A stretch of DNA of 64,000 nucleotides from NCBI GenBank assembly GCA_024734495.1, contig JALMQS010000128.1, forward strand, positions 25,212,711-25,276,710, in the 5' to 3' direction. The notes under the pieces are model-generated. The model ran no database searches, had not been told where the DNA came from, and saw only the letters and a list, made by a program, of their open reading frames with translations. This DNA comes from Forficula auricularia (lineage: Eukaryota; Arthropoda; Insecta; Dermaptera; Forficulidae). How positions within the stretch are numbered: position 1 is the stretch's first letter; every line of letters begins with the position of its first letter. Shown here piece by piece: positions 43,905 through 56,181 of this stretch. A program made the position numbers and the translations under genes.

Positions 43905-45275
43905 ATTTACCATATGGGGAAGAGTAATCGTAAAATGTTTGTTTTTTTTTTGCTTTTTATTTCCAAAATATGTCAAAAACTACTGAAACTATTTTGACAA
44001 AAAAAAAATTAAGCAAATTCATGGTGTTTCGGCTTACAATAAATCCTTGCACTATATAGCAGAGTTTCTTAATAGGGGGCCGCGGAGAGTATGTAGGGGG
44101 GCTGCGAAAATACAATTATAATTTTATAAGTTTTTATCTAAAAAAATATGATTAGTTTTTATAAGTGATACATATGAGGCATTCCACGCCAAATCGGACG
44201 GTTTGAAAAATTTTAATTTTTGATTTCCTTCATTTTTTGATAATTTTTAGTACTCATCTAAAAACTTTTCCTGTTAAATTTTGAAATTTTTTTAATTACC
44301 GGTTTAAAAGATATCGAATTTCGGTTTTTCGCTCATAACTTCTTCAAAAATAGTCCAAATTCAATATTTTTTTTCGAAATTTTTTTTTTTATTTACTTAC
44401 ATACTTTTTAGAAAAGAATACAAAAACATTATTTAAAGTGTTTTTATATGCGATTTTTGAGTTTGAAAATTTTAATCTTGTTTTTTGAAACTGTATGTAC
44501 TCTTCGATTTTTTTGATAATTTTTTATTTTAAACTTCTATTCAATCTACAAATTTTAAGACCGAGTTGATAGTGGTCTCTATGATAATTACTACTATTTT
44601 TTACGTGTAAATATTTTTTAAAAGTCTACAATTTTTATACTATTGCAAATATAATTTCATTTGCAAAGATATTTATTTTTCAAGAAATATGTTATTACTG
44701 ATAATATCTGATAAAGCATTTTTTGTTCATTAAAAAACGTTAAAAAATATACATATATAAATTTTATGTAAGTTCTGCTTTTTTATTTATTTATGAATTA
44801 TTGTTATATTTGAGAGCTTTTTGTACGAGTAATTAATAGTATGTTACCTAATGGAAGGGGGGGGCGGGTACTGGCCCCGAAAATATATATTTTAGTATTT
44901 TAAGGGGGTTGCGACTAATAAAAGATTAAGAACCACTGATATATAGTCCACATCGAAATACGTATCTATATTGTAAGAAATTTAATCATTTTATTTAAAT
45001 GTGAGTGCGTGTACTACCAAATTCGATGTGTACTCTAGCTCAAAAAACAATGAAGATTTAAAATGAAATTTTATAATGTATTTAGGTATTTTATATTGAG
45101 ATTAAGAGGTGATTAAATTTTAGAATGAAATCGTGCCAAAAATTAGAAGTGGAGGGTTTTTAATAAACCCTTTGGACCAAATTTTGCAGAGCTAGCCTTT
45201 AAGGCCTTAGTGAACTATCAATGCAAAAATAACTTCCTAAAATGACCGGGCGGGGGGGGGGAGGGGTTATCGTCT
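43905..45275 (+). repeat. family C copy interrupted by a hAT-type element
   Basis: TTTACCATATGGGGAAGAGT at 43908 and AACTACTGAAACTATTTTGAC correspond to the family-C left end. After the inserted element, TAGCTCAAAAAACAATGAAG, ATTGAGATTAAGAGGTGATT and a G-run (45250) continue it. The right end is worn. Confidence 0.5.
44060..44938. mobile_element. non-autonomous hAT-type element, 879 bp, 8-bp TSD
   Basis: The left end CAGAGTTTCTTAATAGGGGG and right end TAAAAGATTAAGAACCACTG form imperfect hAT inverted repeats (consensus like CAGTGGTTCTTAA). Flanks CTATATAG (44052-44059) and ATATATAG (44939-44946) agree at seven of eight positions. Both ends carry G-rich GGGGGGCTGCGA or GGGGGTTGCGAC blocks. The interior is AT-rich without transposase. 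It sits inside a family-C copy. Confidence 0.75.
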
Positions 45276-45279
45276 TTAG

Positions 45280-46360
45280 AAATTTTGAAATACCATGTAT
45301 TTTTCTGACTTCTTGTTTCTGATATACACTTAAAAATAAAAGATCGTAGAAATTTTCCTATGATAAAATTTTTTGTATTTTTCCAAAATCAAGCACTATT
45401 TAAGTATAATTTGAGATTTTTTTTTATAATTTTCGGTTTAAAAAAAATAGAAATTAATTAAAGTATTATTTGGGAAGCCATCGAAAAGTTGTAGCTAGTG
45501 AGCTTAAATTTGGTACACTTCATCTCTATGCTGAATTTAGTCCAATTCTCCTGAATATTATGTTCTTCGAAGGGATTCGAACCTGAATAGTACCTATGGT
45601 ATGATTAGAGGGCCCAGGGCCCAACCAGTACTTGAATATTATGATTTTAAATGCCATATTTAAGTAACGGATATTTTAAAAGAAAAATGATCATATTTTA
45701 AAAATATTTTTTATGGTTCTTATTTGATATTCATGAACACAATATAAACGAAATCCTAGAATTTTTTGAAAATTTTAAGTTGAGTCGTTTCAGGAAAATT
45801 GCTAGTTTTTTAGCCCCTCACACTTTTATTTTAAAATTAATTTAATTAAAATACAAATTCAGCCTAATTCTAGTTAATGAACCCTTTACAAGGATACACC
45901 ATACCCCAGGTTTAAGAAAAAAGTTATTATCGATCCAACAATTAATATTAAACTTTGTCCATTTTAATAATCCCATTAAAATTTTTATCGATTTTTAATT
46001 TGAGCTAAATGAATACAAATCAAAAGTTCAAGTGTGTATCTTTTTTAGTCTACAAATTAAAATGCTCTGAAAATTGTTCAGAAATCTAAAAAGGGATAAT
46101 ACACTTATTAATTTTATAATTAGTTATAATAGAAACAGATAATTTTTTCGAGACCGATAAGGCTTTGGTGATTTCATTTTTCGTCAAATTTTATTATTAT
46201 TATTAAATTAAATTAAATCATTCATCAAAATTTTTCATTCACACAATTTATCAATCGTAGTCCATAGGTCCAAAGACACGTAAACCTCTCAATGTAAATG
46301 GTCTGAAATCAAACTTACAAAAGAAAATATTTACAATATTTTCAAAATACTCTCAAACGT
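45280..46360. other. AT-rich sequence, no gene seen
   Basis: No element boundaries or frames could be supported. Confidence 0.45.
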
Positions 46361-46364
46361 TTTT

Positions 46365-47335
46365 ACTTTACCATAATATGGTCAACTATTGTTAGTCGTG
46401 CATGAAAAAATTGTTGTTTTTTGCTTCGTTTTTTCGAAATATTTAAAAACGGCTCAAACTATTTTGAAATCATGGCGTTTTGCTCTACAAAATATCCTTA
46501 ATGAGTAAAGTTCGAAATAATTATACTTTACGAAATATTAATTATTTTGTCAAAATGTCTTTTAACCGACTTCAAAAAGGAGGGATTCTCAATCCAACTG
46601 ATTTTTTTTGTTGTATCTATGTTACCTGATTTCTTCGCCAATTGTGAACCGATTTTGATGATTTTTTTTTTCATTGGGTTCGGTATAGTTTCGGATTGGT
46701 CCCGATTTTTTTCATTGTTATATTACCTATTTTTATAGTACGTTAGTTAGTACGTTACCAAATATTATGTACGCTCTAGCTCAAAAACTAGCGAGAATTA
46801 TCAAAATGAAATTTTACATGTATTTTTGGTCCATTGAGATTAAGAGCTGATTAGATTTTGGTTGAAATTGAACCCAAAATTAAGGGGGGGGGGGTTAAAA
46901 AATTAAAATTATAAGATTTTCAAACAAAAAATGAAATATACTACTATAAATGAACCTATAATTAAAAAAAGAGAGCTATTATTTTTTCGGGGGCCATAAT
47001 TTGGGGGGTTCAATAAAATAGAACTATCAATATAAGTCCTAGCCCTTTAATCGATTTATATGAAATTTCGCATATGCATCCTATATGACCCTATGAAAAT
47101 TACTCACTATGCGAAATTGATAGTGGCCAAAAAGAGAGGGGTAGAGTTCAAAAATATTTTCAAACAAACATCATATAAGCTGATATTTCTAATCAAATAG
47201 TTTTATAATTAAAAGGAAACATTATTAATTGATAAAGACTCAAAATTAAGATATCGGAGGGGTTCTTTCGTAAATAATTATAAATTATTTTATTATATAT
47301 TAAATATAAGGGAGGGGCCAGGTGTATGGAAAAGT
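46365..47335 (+). mobile_element. family C element containing a family A insertion
   Basis: ACTTTACCATAATATGG at 46365 and TGTATGGAAAAGT at 47323 bound a copy that follows the 11375 reference. A family-A piece (about 46558-46738, from TTTTAACCGACTTCAAAAAG to ATATTACC) interrupts it between CAAAATGTCT and GTTAGTTAGTACGTTACC. The minisatellite region is reduced compared with the reference. Confidence 0.65.
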
Positions 47336-47659
47336 CATGTGGGTGGCCACATAAGCTTATTTTATTTTAATAAAAAATCCTCCAAAAATATCTAAGTGAC
47401 CTAAATGGAAGAATTTAAAAAATCTCTATTTCTTTGACTCTCTTAATAAAAGTAATTGCAATCTTTTTCAATCTCAATCTCAGTGGGCGCCATCGATGAC
47501 GTCACTTTTCGATTCTGTCTTCTACACTATTATATGGACATTGATTTTCTACGTCATCAGGTCTTGTTCCCCCGCATTTCACTAGACATGTTAGCGAGGG
47601 ATTAAAAAAGTATTACTAGTCTGCATAGTATATGACTTTCATATCGTATCACCTCTTGC

Positions 47660-47925
47660 CTATTATTAATTGCTTGCTGGTACGCTTGGCGAACTGTGCT
47701 CGCCGGGCGATTGAAAGTGTTGTATTCTTCCTGGCGTACCGAATAAAAATAAATTAATAATATTATTAAATAAAAATGAAACCCTGAAGAAGGAGGGAAA
47801 AATCCTCCGAAACTTCGGTTTGAAAGGGAAAGGAGTGCAGGCGGATTCCAATAAATTACACCTTATTTTATATGTGTTAATTTTTTCTCTCACTACCTCT
47901 GGGCTGTCATTACATTCAATTATTA
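47660..47925 (+). mobile_element. possible Penelope-like terminal region with hairpin
   Basis: The segment holds a GC-rich imperfect hairpin (GGTACGCTTGGCGAAC...GGCGTACC, 47679-47741), the hammerhead-like motif at 47778, and the inverse of the 3581 block (AATTTTTTCTCTCACTACCT, GGGCTGTCATTACATTCAAT). Hammerhead motifs beside such terminal sequence are known in Penelope-like elements. No reverse transcriptase or GIY-YIG domain is present here to confirm this. Confidence 0.35.
47778..47822 (+). ncRNA. hammerhead-like motif, near-intact
   Basis: The order is GAAACC, CTGAAGA, stem II GGAGG/CCTCC with a seven-base loop, GAAAC, TTC, GGTTTG. Core CTGAAGA and GAAA are intact, and AAACC/GGTTT forms stem I. 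Only the base before the cleavage triplet differs from its relatives (TTC in place of GTC), which weakens the already tiny stem III. Confidence 0.5.
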
Positions 47926-48880
47926 TTAAATAAATATACTGGATTTTATGAGTTTACTTGGCAAGGTAAAAGCGGATATTAGGCTTTTTATAAACAAAGT
48001 AACAATATTTATTATTGGCCAAATAACTGTTGTCTTAATAACCATTATTATTTATTAAATAAAATTTATATTTAAATTAATTAAATAAAATAATTAAAAT
48101 ATATTATTACACATCGGACTGAAGTATTGAATTTAATTGAATTATTTTTTGCTTCTTCTTCTATCTATATGGTAGAAAGATTGAAACTTGAGAAAAGTTA
48201 TTTTTAGAGAACATTTTTTTCTTTATGTCTGAATTTCGATAACCGCATCAACTTAAGGAAAATGTTCGTAGAAAGTTAATCCCTATTAAGAAAAAATCAA
48301 ATTTTTGATTTTATAACTCCAAATTTCTAAAGTAGATAGGTACATATCCCACATGGAGCAAAAGTCTTCATAACCAGAAATAATTTGAAAAAGAATGACA
48401 TTTATAAATTATAAATTTTTATTTATAGACCAAATCAAACCAAGAACTGTTTAGTATATTAACTTTGTAGCTTCAAAAATTTTAAGACGTTCAAGACTTT
48501 TTATTCTAGGCACATTGTTAAACAATTTGAAATTTATATTTCGAATTTCAGCTCATTAGCTACAACCATTCGATAGTTGTTCATACAAAAAATTTGATTT
48601 TTCTGCTTTTCTGCATTTTTGACCAGAAATTCTGAATCATAAAGAGAAAATCTATGAGATTGCCCGCTGCTTAAGACTAAGGTTTCGAAGTTTTGACAAT
48701 CATAAACATATTCTTTTTAATTAGAAATATTCTATCTCTTATTTCTCATGGAATGAAATACCTGATTGCTTGTAGGTAAATCCTTTTGTTTTAATGGTAA
48801 GTAAACCGGTCACTCAAAAGGTGAATGCCAATTGGGAGCACATTGACATAATTATATTGCATTATTATATACATAGTATA
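47925..48880. other. AT-rich sequence, no gene seen
   Basis: A worn family-D word (AAGGTTTCGAAGTTTTGACA, 48690) is the only recognisable feature. Confidence 0.4.
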
Positions 48881-48886
48881 TATATA

Positions 48887-49284
48887 CAGTGAAACACTTC
48901 AAATCCGAACTAATTGGGGCTATAGCCTGTTCGATTAGCCGAGAAGCAGCTTAAATTGAAGATAACTGATATCAAGAGAAAGATTAAGTGATATTTTGTG
49001 TGTTTCTATTATTATTTCATTGTTTTGACCAAGTGATTAACCTAAAGAATTTCAATAACCTAACTTTTTACCGTTTTTTCAATCCTGGATGACAAAGTAT
49101 ATAGACACATTTACACTTTATTAGGTATGCTAATTGTAATTCTTTGTTAATTTTTCAACTAATTATTTAAAATAAGGTTATAACGTAGAATATATACATA
49201 ATTGTTTTATGACTAAAGTTTCTCTTTTGCGTTCGGATTTCTCAGATTTCGGATTTTCGGGTCCGGATTTGAGGGGTTTCACTG
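48887..49284. mobile_element. pogo/Tigger-like MITE, 398 bp
   Basis: CAGTGAAACACTTCAAATCC at the left and GGATTTGAGGGGTTTCACTG at the right are inverted repeats with two mismatches, flanked by TA. A CAGTG(A/G)AACC...TCAAATCCG terminus and TA target are typical of pogo/Tigger-class Tc1/mariner relatives. The inner repeat CGGATTTCTCAGATTTCGGA lies at the right end only. No transposase remains. Confidence 0.75.
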
Positions 49285-49299
49285 TATATTAATTTTTGA

Positions 49300-49430
49300 T
49301 CAAGCAGAGGACAACCTTATTGATTTCTCCTTAGGAATAATCAACTCTACTATTATCGACAAAGTTCCTGAAGCTACAAAGTCTAAAATCCAAAAAGACA
49401 TTTGGTTTGAAATTAGAAAAAATAATTTTT
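49300..49430 (-). repeat. SINE 3' fragment
   Basis: GATCAAGCAGAGGACAACCT and TGATTTCTCCTTAGGAATAA match, inverted, the tail region of the SINE at 52803. ATCAACTCTACTATTATCG corresponds to its GAGAGTAACAG-type word. Confidence 0.4.
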
Positions 49431-49870
49431 AGAAAAAAAACCCGACTTCAAAATAAATGAAATGCAACAAATAAAATAATAAGAACTCAAAAACCCAATG
49501 CAAAAATCATCGAAATCGGCCCACTATGAGAGAAATCGACGAACAAACAATATCAGAACTTGACCAAATTAATATGGGACCACCCCTAAGGTATCCTCTT
49601 TCAAATAAAAGAAGAATCATTGACATCGGTCAATAAACAAAGAAGTTATGCGTGAACATACTTAACAAAAAAGGTACAATACCAATTAAAAAAATGGGAT
49701 CAATCGGGAACTAGACTGAACCCAATGCAAAAAAATATCCTCGAAATCGGTTCACAATTGGCGAAGAAATCGAATAACATAGATACAAAAAAAATCAGTC
49801 GAATTGAGAACCTCCTCCTTTTGAGGTCGGATAAAATTTTTTTCATAAGAACTAACTTTGTTCGATTTTC
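49430..49870 (-). repeat. family A copy, uninterrupted
   Basis: Reading on the minus strand: GACCTCAAAAGGAGGAGGTT, AATTGTGAACCGATTTCGAG, TTGGGTTCAGTCTAG, CATTTTTTTAATTGGTATTG, then GGTCAAGTTCTGATATTG. It shows the family-A junction that family B interrupts at 54211. Confidence 0.65.
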
Positions 49871-49989
49871 CATTCTTGAGTTATCTTGGGTTGCGTAATC
49901 TAGACAAACGTACACCCATTATAAATTATGCATGAAAAATTACTTTTCTTCACGATTCAGATATTTCTAAACATAAATAATTCAATCTC

Positions 49990-50760
49990 GCTGGACAGTA
50001 TCGAGTAATGAAACACCTTACAAATATAGGCATATGGGTTAAATTAAAAAATAAACTGCAATCGGATCGTTGCTAAACTTTATCCAATGTACTGTCTTAT
50101 TCTAGGGTGAAAATACTTTAAAATATAATTTTATAAAAAGCTTTAAATGACCTTTTTTATGATCCTCAAGGTACTTAAATACAATATTAAATTTCATCAA
50201 AATTGGTTTAGTCATTTTCAAAATATTTAGAAATAAACTGCAACGGATCGTTGCTAAACTTTATCCAAATTCATTTGAAATATTAATATGTTCTTGAGTA
50301 AAGTACATTAAAATATAATTTTACTAAAAACTTTATTTAACCTTTTTGTGGTCCCCAAGGTACTTAATTAGGATATTAAATTTCATCAAAATTGGTTAAG
50401 TCATTTTCAAGATATTTAGAAAAACTAAAAAAGTACTGAAATAAAGTACTAATGTTTGTGGACCGATATGTACCAAAAACTAATCAGCGCTTCATTTTGT
50501 TAAACTAATGGTAGGTTTTCAATTTCATTTCAATCAGCGCAAAGGTGTGGAAAAATGGCACTTTTTGGCCTCTCGACGAGATTCCAGGTAATTTTTGGCA
50601 AAACCGTCACGTGCTAAAATTCAATCTCATTGAATACTTCAATTTGTGACCTTAATTGAGTCCATGGGTTCCGTAGTCTTTATCTGAATACCCTTTGAAG
50701 TCACGCTTGCCACGAGACCGATTACAATACTTTACCCTTTCGCATTGGATAAAGTAAAAA
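49990..50760 (-). repeat. family B copy
   Basis: On the minus strand it starts TTTACTTTATCCAATGCGAA and includes GTATTGTAATCGGTCTCGTG, GGTTTTGCCAAAAATTACCT, CTCGTCGAGAGGCCAAAAAG, TGGTACATATCGGTCCACAA and GCAACGATCCGTTGCAGTTT. The last word with its downstream block is present twice (about 50240 and 50070), a partial internal duplication. The left end resembles family C. Confidence 0.65.
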
Positions 50761-50769
50761 AACATTAAA

Positions 50770-51685
50770 TACATGTATCTTATTAAACGTCGCATAAGAG
50801 CTTTTGTGTAAGTGAATAAAAATACCTCCTTCTCCCCTATCTCGAGCAAATTTTCTGCTGGCGTTTGTGGATTTTTAAACAAGAAAAAGTATGTTTGCAA
50901 AATTTTTCCTTGATTTTTGTTAAGAGTCAGCAAGCATATGAATGAATGAATGAATGACATTTCGCCTTCTTATCCTCCTCCTCCTCAAGTGTCCTACTCA
51001 TTTTACTATAGCTTATAGCCAGTAAATAAGTTATTTATAACTTACTATAAACCACACCTTTTTGTAGTCTTTCTAGAAGAGACAGTCATCCACTCAAGAA
51101 CAAATAGTATCGTGTATAAAAAAATCATTTAACATTCAACACATAAATTAATTTTTTTTATTTTATTTATCGATAAAAGAAAAATTAAAAACCTGTTCAG
51201 TTCTATGCATATTGGATTTTTCTCTCTCTCTACTATACTTCATTTAAGATTGAAATTTTTCTAAATTAGATGGAAACATAAGGTTTTTTAAGACACGATA
51301 CGCCTTTTGCAAAATTACAGGGATTTGTGGGATTTTTAACTCTATTAAGCTTTCGGATGGAAGAATATTTCTTATTTGCTTCCCTCGGCGGGTGGACTGA
51401 GTTTTGAATTTTAACATTGACAATATTAATAGCGAATTATCTATAAGCTATAAGTACTTATTATGATCGGCTTGAGCGAAGACGCCGAAGAGATTTTTTA
51501 ATATTAAAACCCGCTAATAGTTCATGACAAATAAAATTTATTAAAATTAGGAAATATAAATTATCATTCTCATGGGATTAGTAACGGCAACGGCAAACCG
51601 ATTCTTATGGCAAACTAACCGTAATTAAATATATTTCATATGTTTAATCAAAAATTATGTTCTTTTTTAATTTCTTGAAGTACCT
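50770..51685. other. AT-rich sequence, no gene seen
   Basis: An (AATG)n tract at about 50940-50957 and pyrimidine-rich TCCTCCTCCTCCTC at 50975 were seen, but no supported gene or element boundary. Confidence 0.4.
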
Positions 51686-51688
51686 TTT

Positions 51689-52157
51689 TACTCCAGTTAA
51701 ATTGTTCTCTAAAGGGCCACTCGCGGTAAAGTTTTGGGGTAGTTTTGATTTCTTGATTTTATATGTTTTTTGGTGTGCTGAATCCGAATCTGAGGTTTGC
51801 TAACAAAAGTACGAGTTTTTACGATTTGGGAAACAGAAAAAATACGCCAATTTTCAACTAGCGCTAGAGCCCGAACGGTTGGTCTGAGAAAAAAACCGAA
51901 ATGATGAAATTTGTAGGAAGTTTTATGAACTTTCATTTTGAACAGGAAGGCTATTTATGAAAAGTTGATAGTTTTCGAGTTATAATATAATTCAAAACCT
52001 GCCACAAAATGAGATTTTTGCATTTTTGACAATGTTCCGTCACGAAATTTTGTTAGCAAACCTCAGAATCGGATTCACTCACACCAAAAAACCTAAGGGT
52101 CGAAGGAATTACAACTACCCCAAAACTTTCCGGCTAAAAACACAATTTAACTGGACT
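51689..52157. mobile_element. DNA-transposon-like element with ~110-bp inverted ends
   Basis: CCAGTTAAATTG...AAAGTTTTGGGGTAGTTTTG and ATCTGAGGTTTGCTAACAAA on the left are mirrored by TTTGTTAGCAAACCTCAG and CAACTACCCCAAAACTTTCC, ending CAATTTAACTGG on the right. The interior of about 240 bp has no transposase. The 51709-51936 frame lies across the left repeat and is not a gene. Confidence 0.7.
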
Positions 52158-52159
52158 AT

Positions 52160-52800
52160 TATTTGTTTTAATAATAAAAAAAATTCCCATTAAATAATTT
52201 GCTTTGTGGATTGACCCCCCCCCCCCATGAAAATTTTCTGGCCACTGTGTATAACGCGACTTATATAACTCTTCATTCACTCCGAATCTAACATCTGCGA
52301 AATACGAGGACTACCTATAATAAATTTTAATTTAATAAAAATATTATAAATTTATTTTTTGATTTAATTAACTTGGCATAAATTCAATTTTTTGATTAAT
52401 TTTAAAATATACGTATTTCAGAAGCTACTAGTGAGCTTTAAAAAATATAGAGTGATTAATTTAATAGGACATAATAACATATGTTTGTATGTTTGTACTT
52501 TTATCATGAGAACGTGTTAAAAGCTCCAATACAATCTTTCAAAAAAATTGTTAACATTTTTGAATAAGTTCTAAGTTATAGAGTCCCAAATATGTATAAC
52601 CAGCTCTTCAGGTTAGAAATTATTGTAAAAAATCAGCAGCAGAACGAACTTTCTACTAAATTTCCATTCTTAAGTTAATATGGGAACGCTGTAAAAAAAA
52701 TCATAATACGGTAGTCAAGAACTATAACAACTCTGCCAAAAAAATTATAACATAAAATGATTTTTATTCACGTTTAAGACATTTTCATACACTTTTTTTG
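52160..52800. other. AT-rich sequence, no gene seen
   Basis: A C-run at 52217-52227 (with CCCCATGAAAATTTTCTGG) may be the end of a hAT-like fragment. Nothing else is supported. Confidence 0.4.
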
Positions 52801-52802
52801 GA

Positions 52803-53075
52803 GGGGTGGGCAGGTTGGCAGAGTGGTTATAGTCCTTGACTACGAATTAACAAGCCCGGGTTCAAGCCCAACTTATCACAAAGGCTTTTACACCAATACC
52901 ATATCCACACTCACATACATACACATAAACACCTACTTTGGAATTATAAAAAAATACTTCACTTAGGGTCTGGCTAAATTGGCATAGCTCCCGAGACCAT
53001 ACAAAAAAATAATTGTGTGTTCATAAAGAGAAAGCAATGAGGTTGCCTTCTTCTTTATGCAAATAAGCATCTACA
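52803..53075 (+). mobile_element. tRNA-derived SINE
   Basis: The head carries an A box (TTGGCAGAGTGG, 52817) and a B box (GGGTTCAAGCCC, 52859) about 45 bp apart, the internal RNA polymerase III promoter of a tRNA. AGGTTGG and CCAACTT can pair as an acceptor-like stem, but the T stem does not pair well, so this is not a functional tRNA. The body continues through GGAATTATAAAAAAATACTT and CTAAATTGGCATAGCTCCCG to CATAAAGAGAAAGCAATGAG and ATGCAAATAAGCATCTAC. Those last words are shared with fragments at 6700, 8755, 9080 and 49305, which marks them as truncated copies. Confidence 0.75.
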
Positions 53076-53224
53076 AATATAATGAATATTGATTTGTATC
53101 ATAAACCAGAAAACCAAGAGGTTATCTGATTGATTATTATTCAACAACTCTACTACTCTCGGCAAAACAAAATGTTTTCAAATAAATATCAATACTTATA
53201 TATTAATTACAATTCGTTAGAGAC

Positions 53225-54060
53225 TATAGCAGTGGCGAAACTATAACGTTCGAGGCCCATGGCAAATTCATCGGATCCCTCAATGTAAAGAAGCTAAACC
53301 AACGTTGTAGTTTATTTTTATTAAATCACTACGTAAAGTAAGTACAAACCAGTGGCGTACGGTCCATAAATGCTTTGGTTGCGGCGTATCTCTAGAATTT
53401 CAAACATTTATAGTATTTACATAAATATAGTATAATGTCGACTTCAAAATTTCAGGAGGATCTTTAAATTTTTAAATTATCCGTTAATTCAAATAAGTAT
53501 TATTTTTAAAAATATATTTTGCAGATTAATTGAGGCTTTAGTTATTGAACAGTTTAGTAGAACTAGACTTCATTTTTCAAAATATATTTCTTAAATTTTG
53601 GAAATAAACTACATAATGGTTTGTTTAATACATTTTGAAGCTTTTAGAATCGAAACCACAAATAATTTTGGGAATTGTTAATGTTGTGATGTGAAGGGTG
53701 AACTTTGAAAGCGATATTTATACGGATATAGCGGGTTTTTAATTAAATTATTTTGCCTCTAGAAAGAAAACTATTTGAACTTTAAAAAATTAGCAAAAAG
53801 TGAATATTGAATTTTTGATTTAGATGGTTTTAATCCTAAACGCCTAAAATATACACAAACAATAATACTCAACGTTACATCTGTGATCGATTTCAAGTAT
53901 AAGCTACCTTGGCAATAGTCTGCAAGCTACATAAAATTGCTTTGATAATTCGTATTTGAAAACGATCACAGAATATAGTGAATAGGTGGTCATATATAAT
54001 AATTGTGATTGTAAATATTTGTTTGTGTTTTAATGATTAAATGTATTAAACAGTGCATAT
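53225..54060. other. AT-rich sequence with hAT-like terminal words
   Basis: CAGTGGCGAAACTATAACG at 53231 and CAGTGGCGTACGGTCC at 53351 look like hAT left ends, but matching right ends and duplications were not found. No gene. Confidence 0.35.
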
Positions 54061-54064
54061 CTAT

Positions 54065-54210
54065 TTTTTAACCGACTTCAAAATGAGAGAAGGTTCTCAA
54101 TTCGACTGAATTTTTTGTGTCTATGTTACCTGATATCTTAGCCAATTGTTAACCGATTTTAATGATTTTTGTGCATTGGGTTCAGTCTAGTTTCCGATTG
54201 GTCCCGTTTT
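54065..54210 (+). repeat. family A, 5' part (split by family B)
   Basis: ACCGACTTCAAAATGAGAGA to GATTGGTCCCGTTTTT, after which family B begins. The rest of the same family-A copy resumes at 56540 with GTTGGTATTGGACC. Confidence 0.7.
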
Positions 54211-54955
54211 TACTTTATCCAATGCAAAGCATGGGTAAAGTATTGTAATCGCTCTCGGGGCAAGCGTGGCTTCAAAGGGTCCTCAGGTAAAGACTACGGA
54301 ACCCATGGACTCCAATTAAAGTCACAAATTGTAGTATTCAATTAGGTTGAATATTAGCACGTGACGGTTTTGCCAAAAATTACATGGGGTCTCGTCGAGA
54401 GGCCAAAAGTGCGATTTTTTCATTTAGTGCGTGCGGATGTATGGATGTATGTATGTATGGATGGATGGATGTATGTATGTTATCGCTTTTTTGGCCCACG
54501 ATTTTTTCCACACCGTTGCACCGATTGAAATGAAATTGAAAACCTACCATTAGTTTAACAAAATGAAGCGCTGATTAGTTTTTGGTACATATCGGCCCAC
54601 AAACATTAGTACTTTATTTCAGTACTTTTTTAGTTTTTTCTAAATATCTTGAAAATGACTTAACCAATTTTGATGAAATTTAATATCCTAATTAAATACC
54701 TTGGGGACCACAAAAAAAGGTTAAATAAAGTTTTTAGTAAAATTATATTTTAAAGTACTTTACTCTAGAGTAAGATGGTACTTTTTAATTTTTAAATTCT
54801 TTAAAATTTATTCATTTGAAAGTTTTAATATAGCTCATTTAGCCTTGCTTAAGTAAGAATGGATAGGCTTCTCTCTGTGAAATGCTAAAAATTTGGGAGG
54901 AATTTTTATGAGTAACCATAGCAACTGCGTTGTTTTCTTATCCGTTACCTTTGCT

Positions 54956-55800
54956 GAAGACAGAGAAATCGATTTTAAACCAAAAATAGCGATTGATTCT
55001 CATCTAGTACTTGAGGAATAATCATTCTATATTGGATTTTTGACGTTTCGGTTTTTATTAGTAACCATTGCTGAAGACATAGAGAAATCGACTTTAAACC
55101 AAAAATAGCGATTGATTCTCATCTAGTTCTTGAGGAATAATCATTCTATATTGGATTTTTGACGTTTCGGTTTTTATTAGTAACCATTGCTGAAGACATA
55201 GAGAAATCGACTTTAAACCAAAAATAGCGATTGATTCTCATCTAGTTCTTGAGGAATAATCATTCTATATTGGATTTTTGACGTTTCGGTTTTTATTAGT
55301 AACCATTGCTGAAGACATGGAGGAATCGACTTAAAATCAAAAATAGCGATTGATTCTCATCTAATACTTGAGAAATATCCATTCTATATTGGATTTTTGA
55401 CGTTTCGGTTTTTATTAGTAACCATTCCTGAAGACATAGAGAAATCAACTTTAAACCAAAAATAGCGATTGATTCTCATCTAGTACTTGAGGAATAATCA
55501 TTCTATATTGGATTTTTGACGTTTCGGTTTTTATTGGTAACCATTGCTGAAGACATAGAGGAATCGACTTAAAATCAAAAATAGCGATTGATTCTCATCT
55601 AATACTTGAGGAATAACAATTCTACATTAGGTTTTTGACGTTTCGATTATTATTGGTAACCATTGCTGAAGACATGGAGGAAACGACTTAAAATCAAAAA
55701 TAACGATCGATTCTTATCTAATACTAGAGGAATAACACTTATTGAATTCCATTTTTGATGTTTTGACTATTAATGGAAACCTCTACTGAAAATGTAGAAG
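54956..55800 (+). repeat. 119-bp satellite, about 7 units
   Basis: Units start at 54956, 55073, 55192, 55311, 55430, 55549, 55668 and (worn) 55788, with periods of 117, 119, 119, 119, 119, 119 and 120. Each contains GAAGACATAGAG, AAAATAGCGATTGATTCTCA, TTGAGGAATAA and TTTTTGACGTTTCGGTTTTT. Divergence rises toward the palindrome axis at 55851. Inverse GAAACGTC with GGTTACTAATAAAAACC echoes the hammerhead stem II/GAAAC block, but the CTGANGA core does not fit. Confidence 0.9.
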
Positions 55801-56181
55801 AATCGACTTAAAATCAAAAAGACTAAATTCTTTTTTGGTAAACAACTCAAGCTTGAGTTGTTTGCCATAAAAGAATTTAGTCTTTTTGATTTTAAGTCGA
55901 TTCTTCTACATTTTCAGTAGAGGTTTCCATTAATAGTCAAAACATCAAAAATGGAATTCAATAAGGTTATTCCTCTAGTATTAGATAAGAATCGATCGTT
56001 ATTTTTGATTTTAAGTCGTTTCCTCCATGTCTTCAGCAATGGTTACCAATAATAATCGAAACGTCAAAAACCTAATGTAGAATTGTTATTCCTCAAGTAT
56101 TAGATGAGAATCGATGGCTATTTTTGATTTTAAGTCGATTCCTCTATGTCTACAGCAATGGTTACCAATAAAAACCGAAAC
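55523..56181. repeat. palindrome with ~329-bp arms centred on an AAGCTT
   Basis: The axis is at 55851/55852 inside CAACTCAAGCTTGAGTTG. Nearly three satellite units are reflected, so that ...GTCGATTCTTCTACATTTTC... on the right mirrors GAAAATGTAGAAGAATCGAC on the left. There is essentially no loop. Such a structure is usually deleted quickly, so it may be recent. Confidence 0.9.

Noticed and set aside
52817..52875. Functional tRNA gene
   Set aside because: A and B boxes are present, but the T stem is unpaired and the segment continues into a dispersed SINE body.
54956..55800. Active tandem hammerhead satellite
   Set aside because: The inverse strand has GAAACGTC and a possible stem II, but no CTGANGA core in the right place and no stem I pairing.
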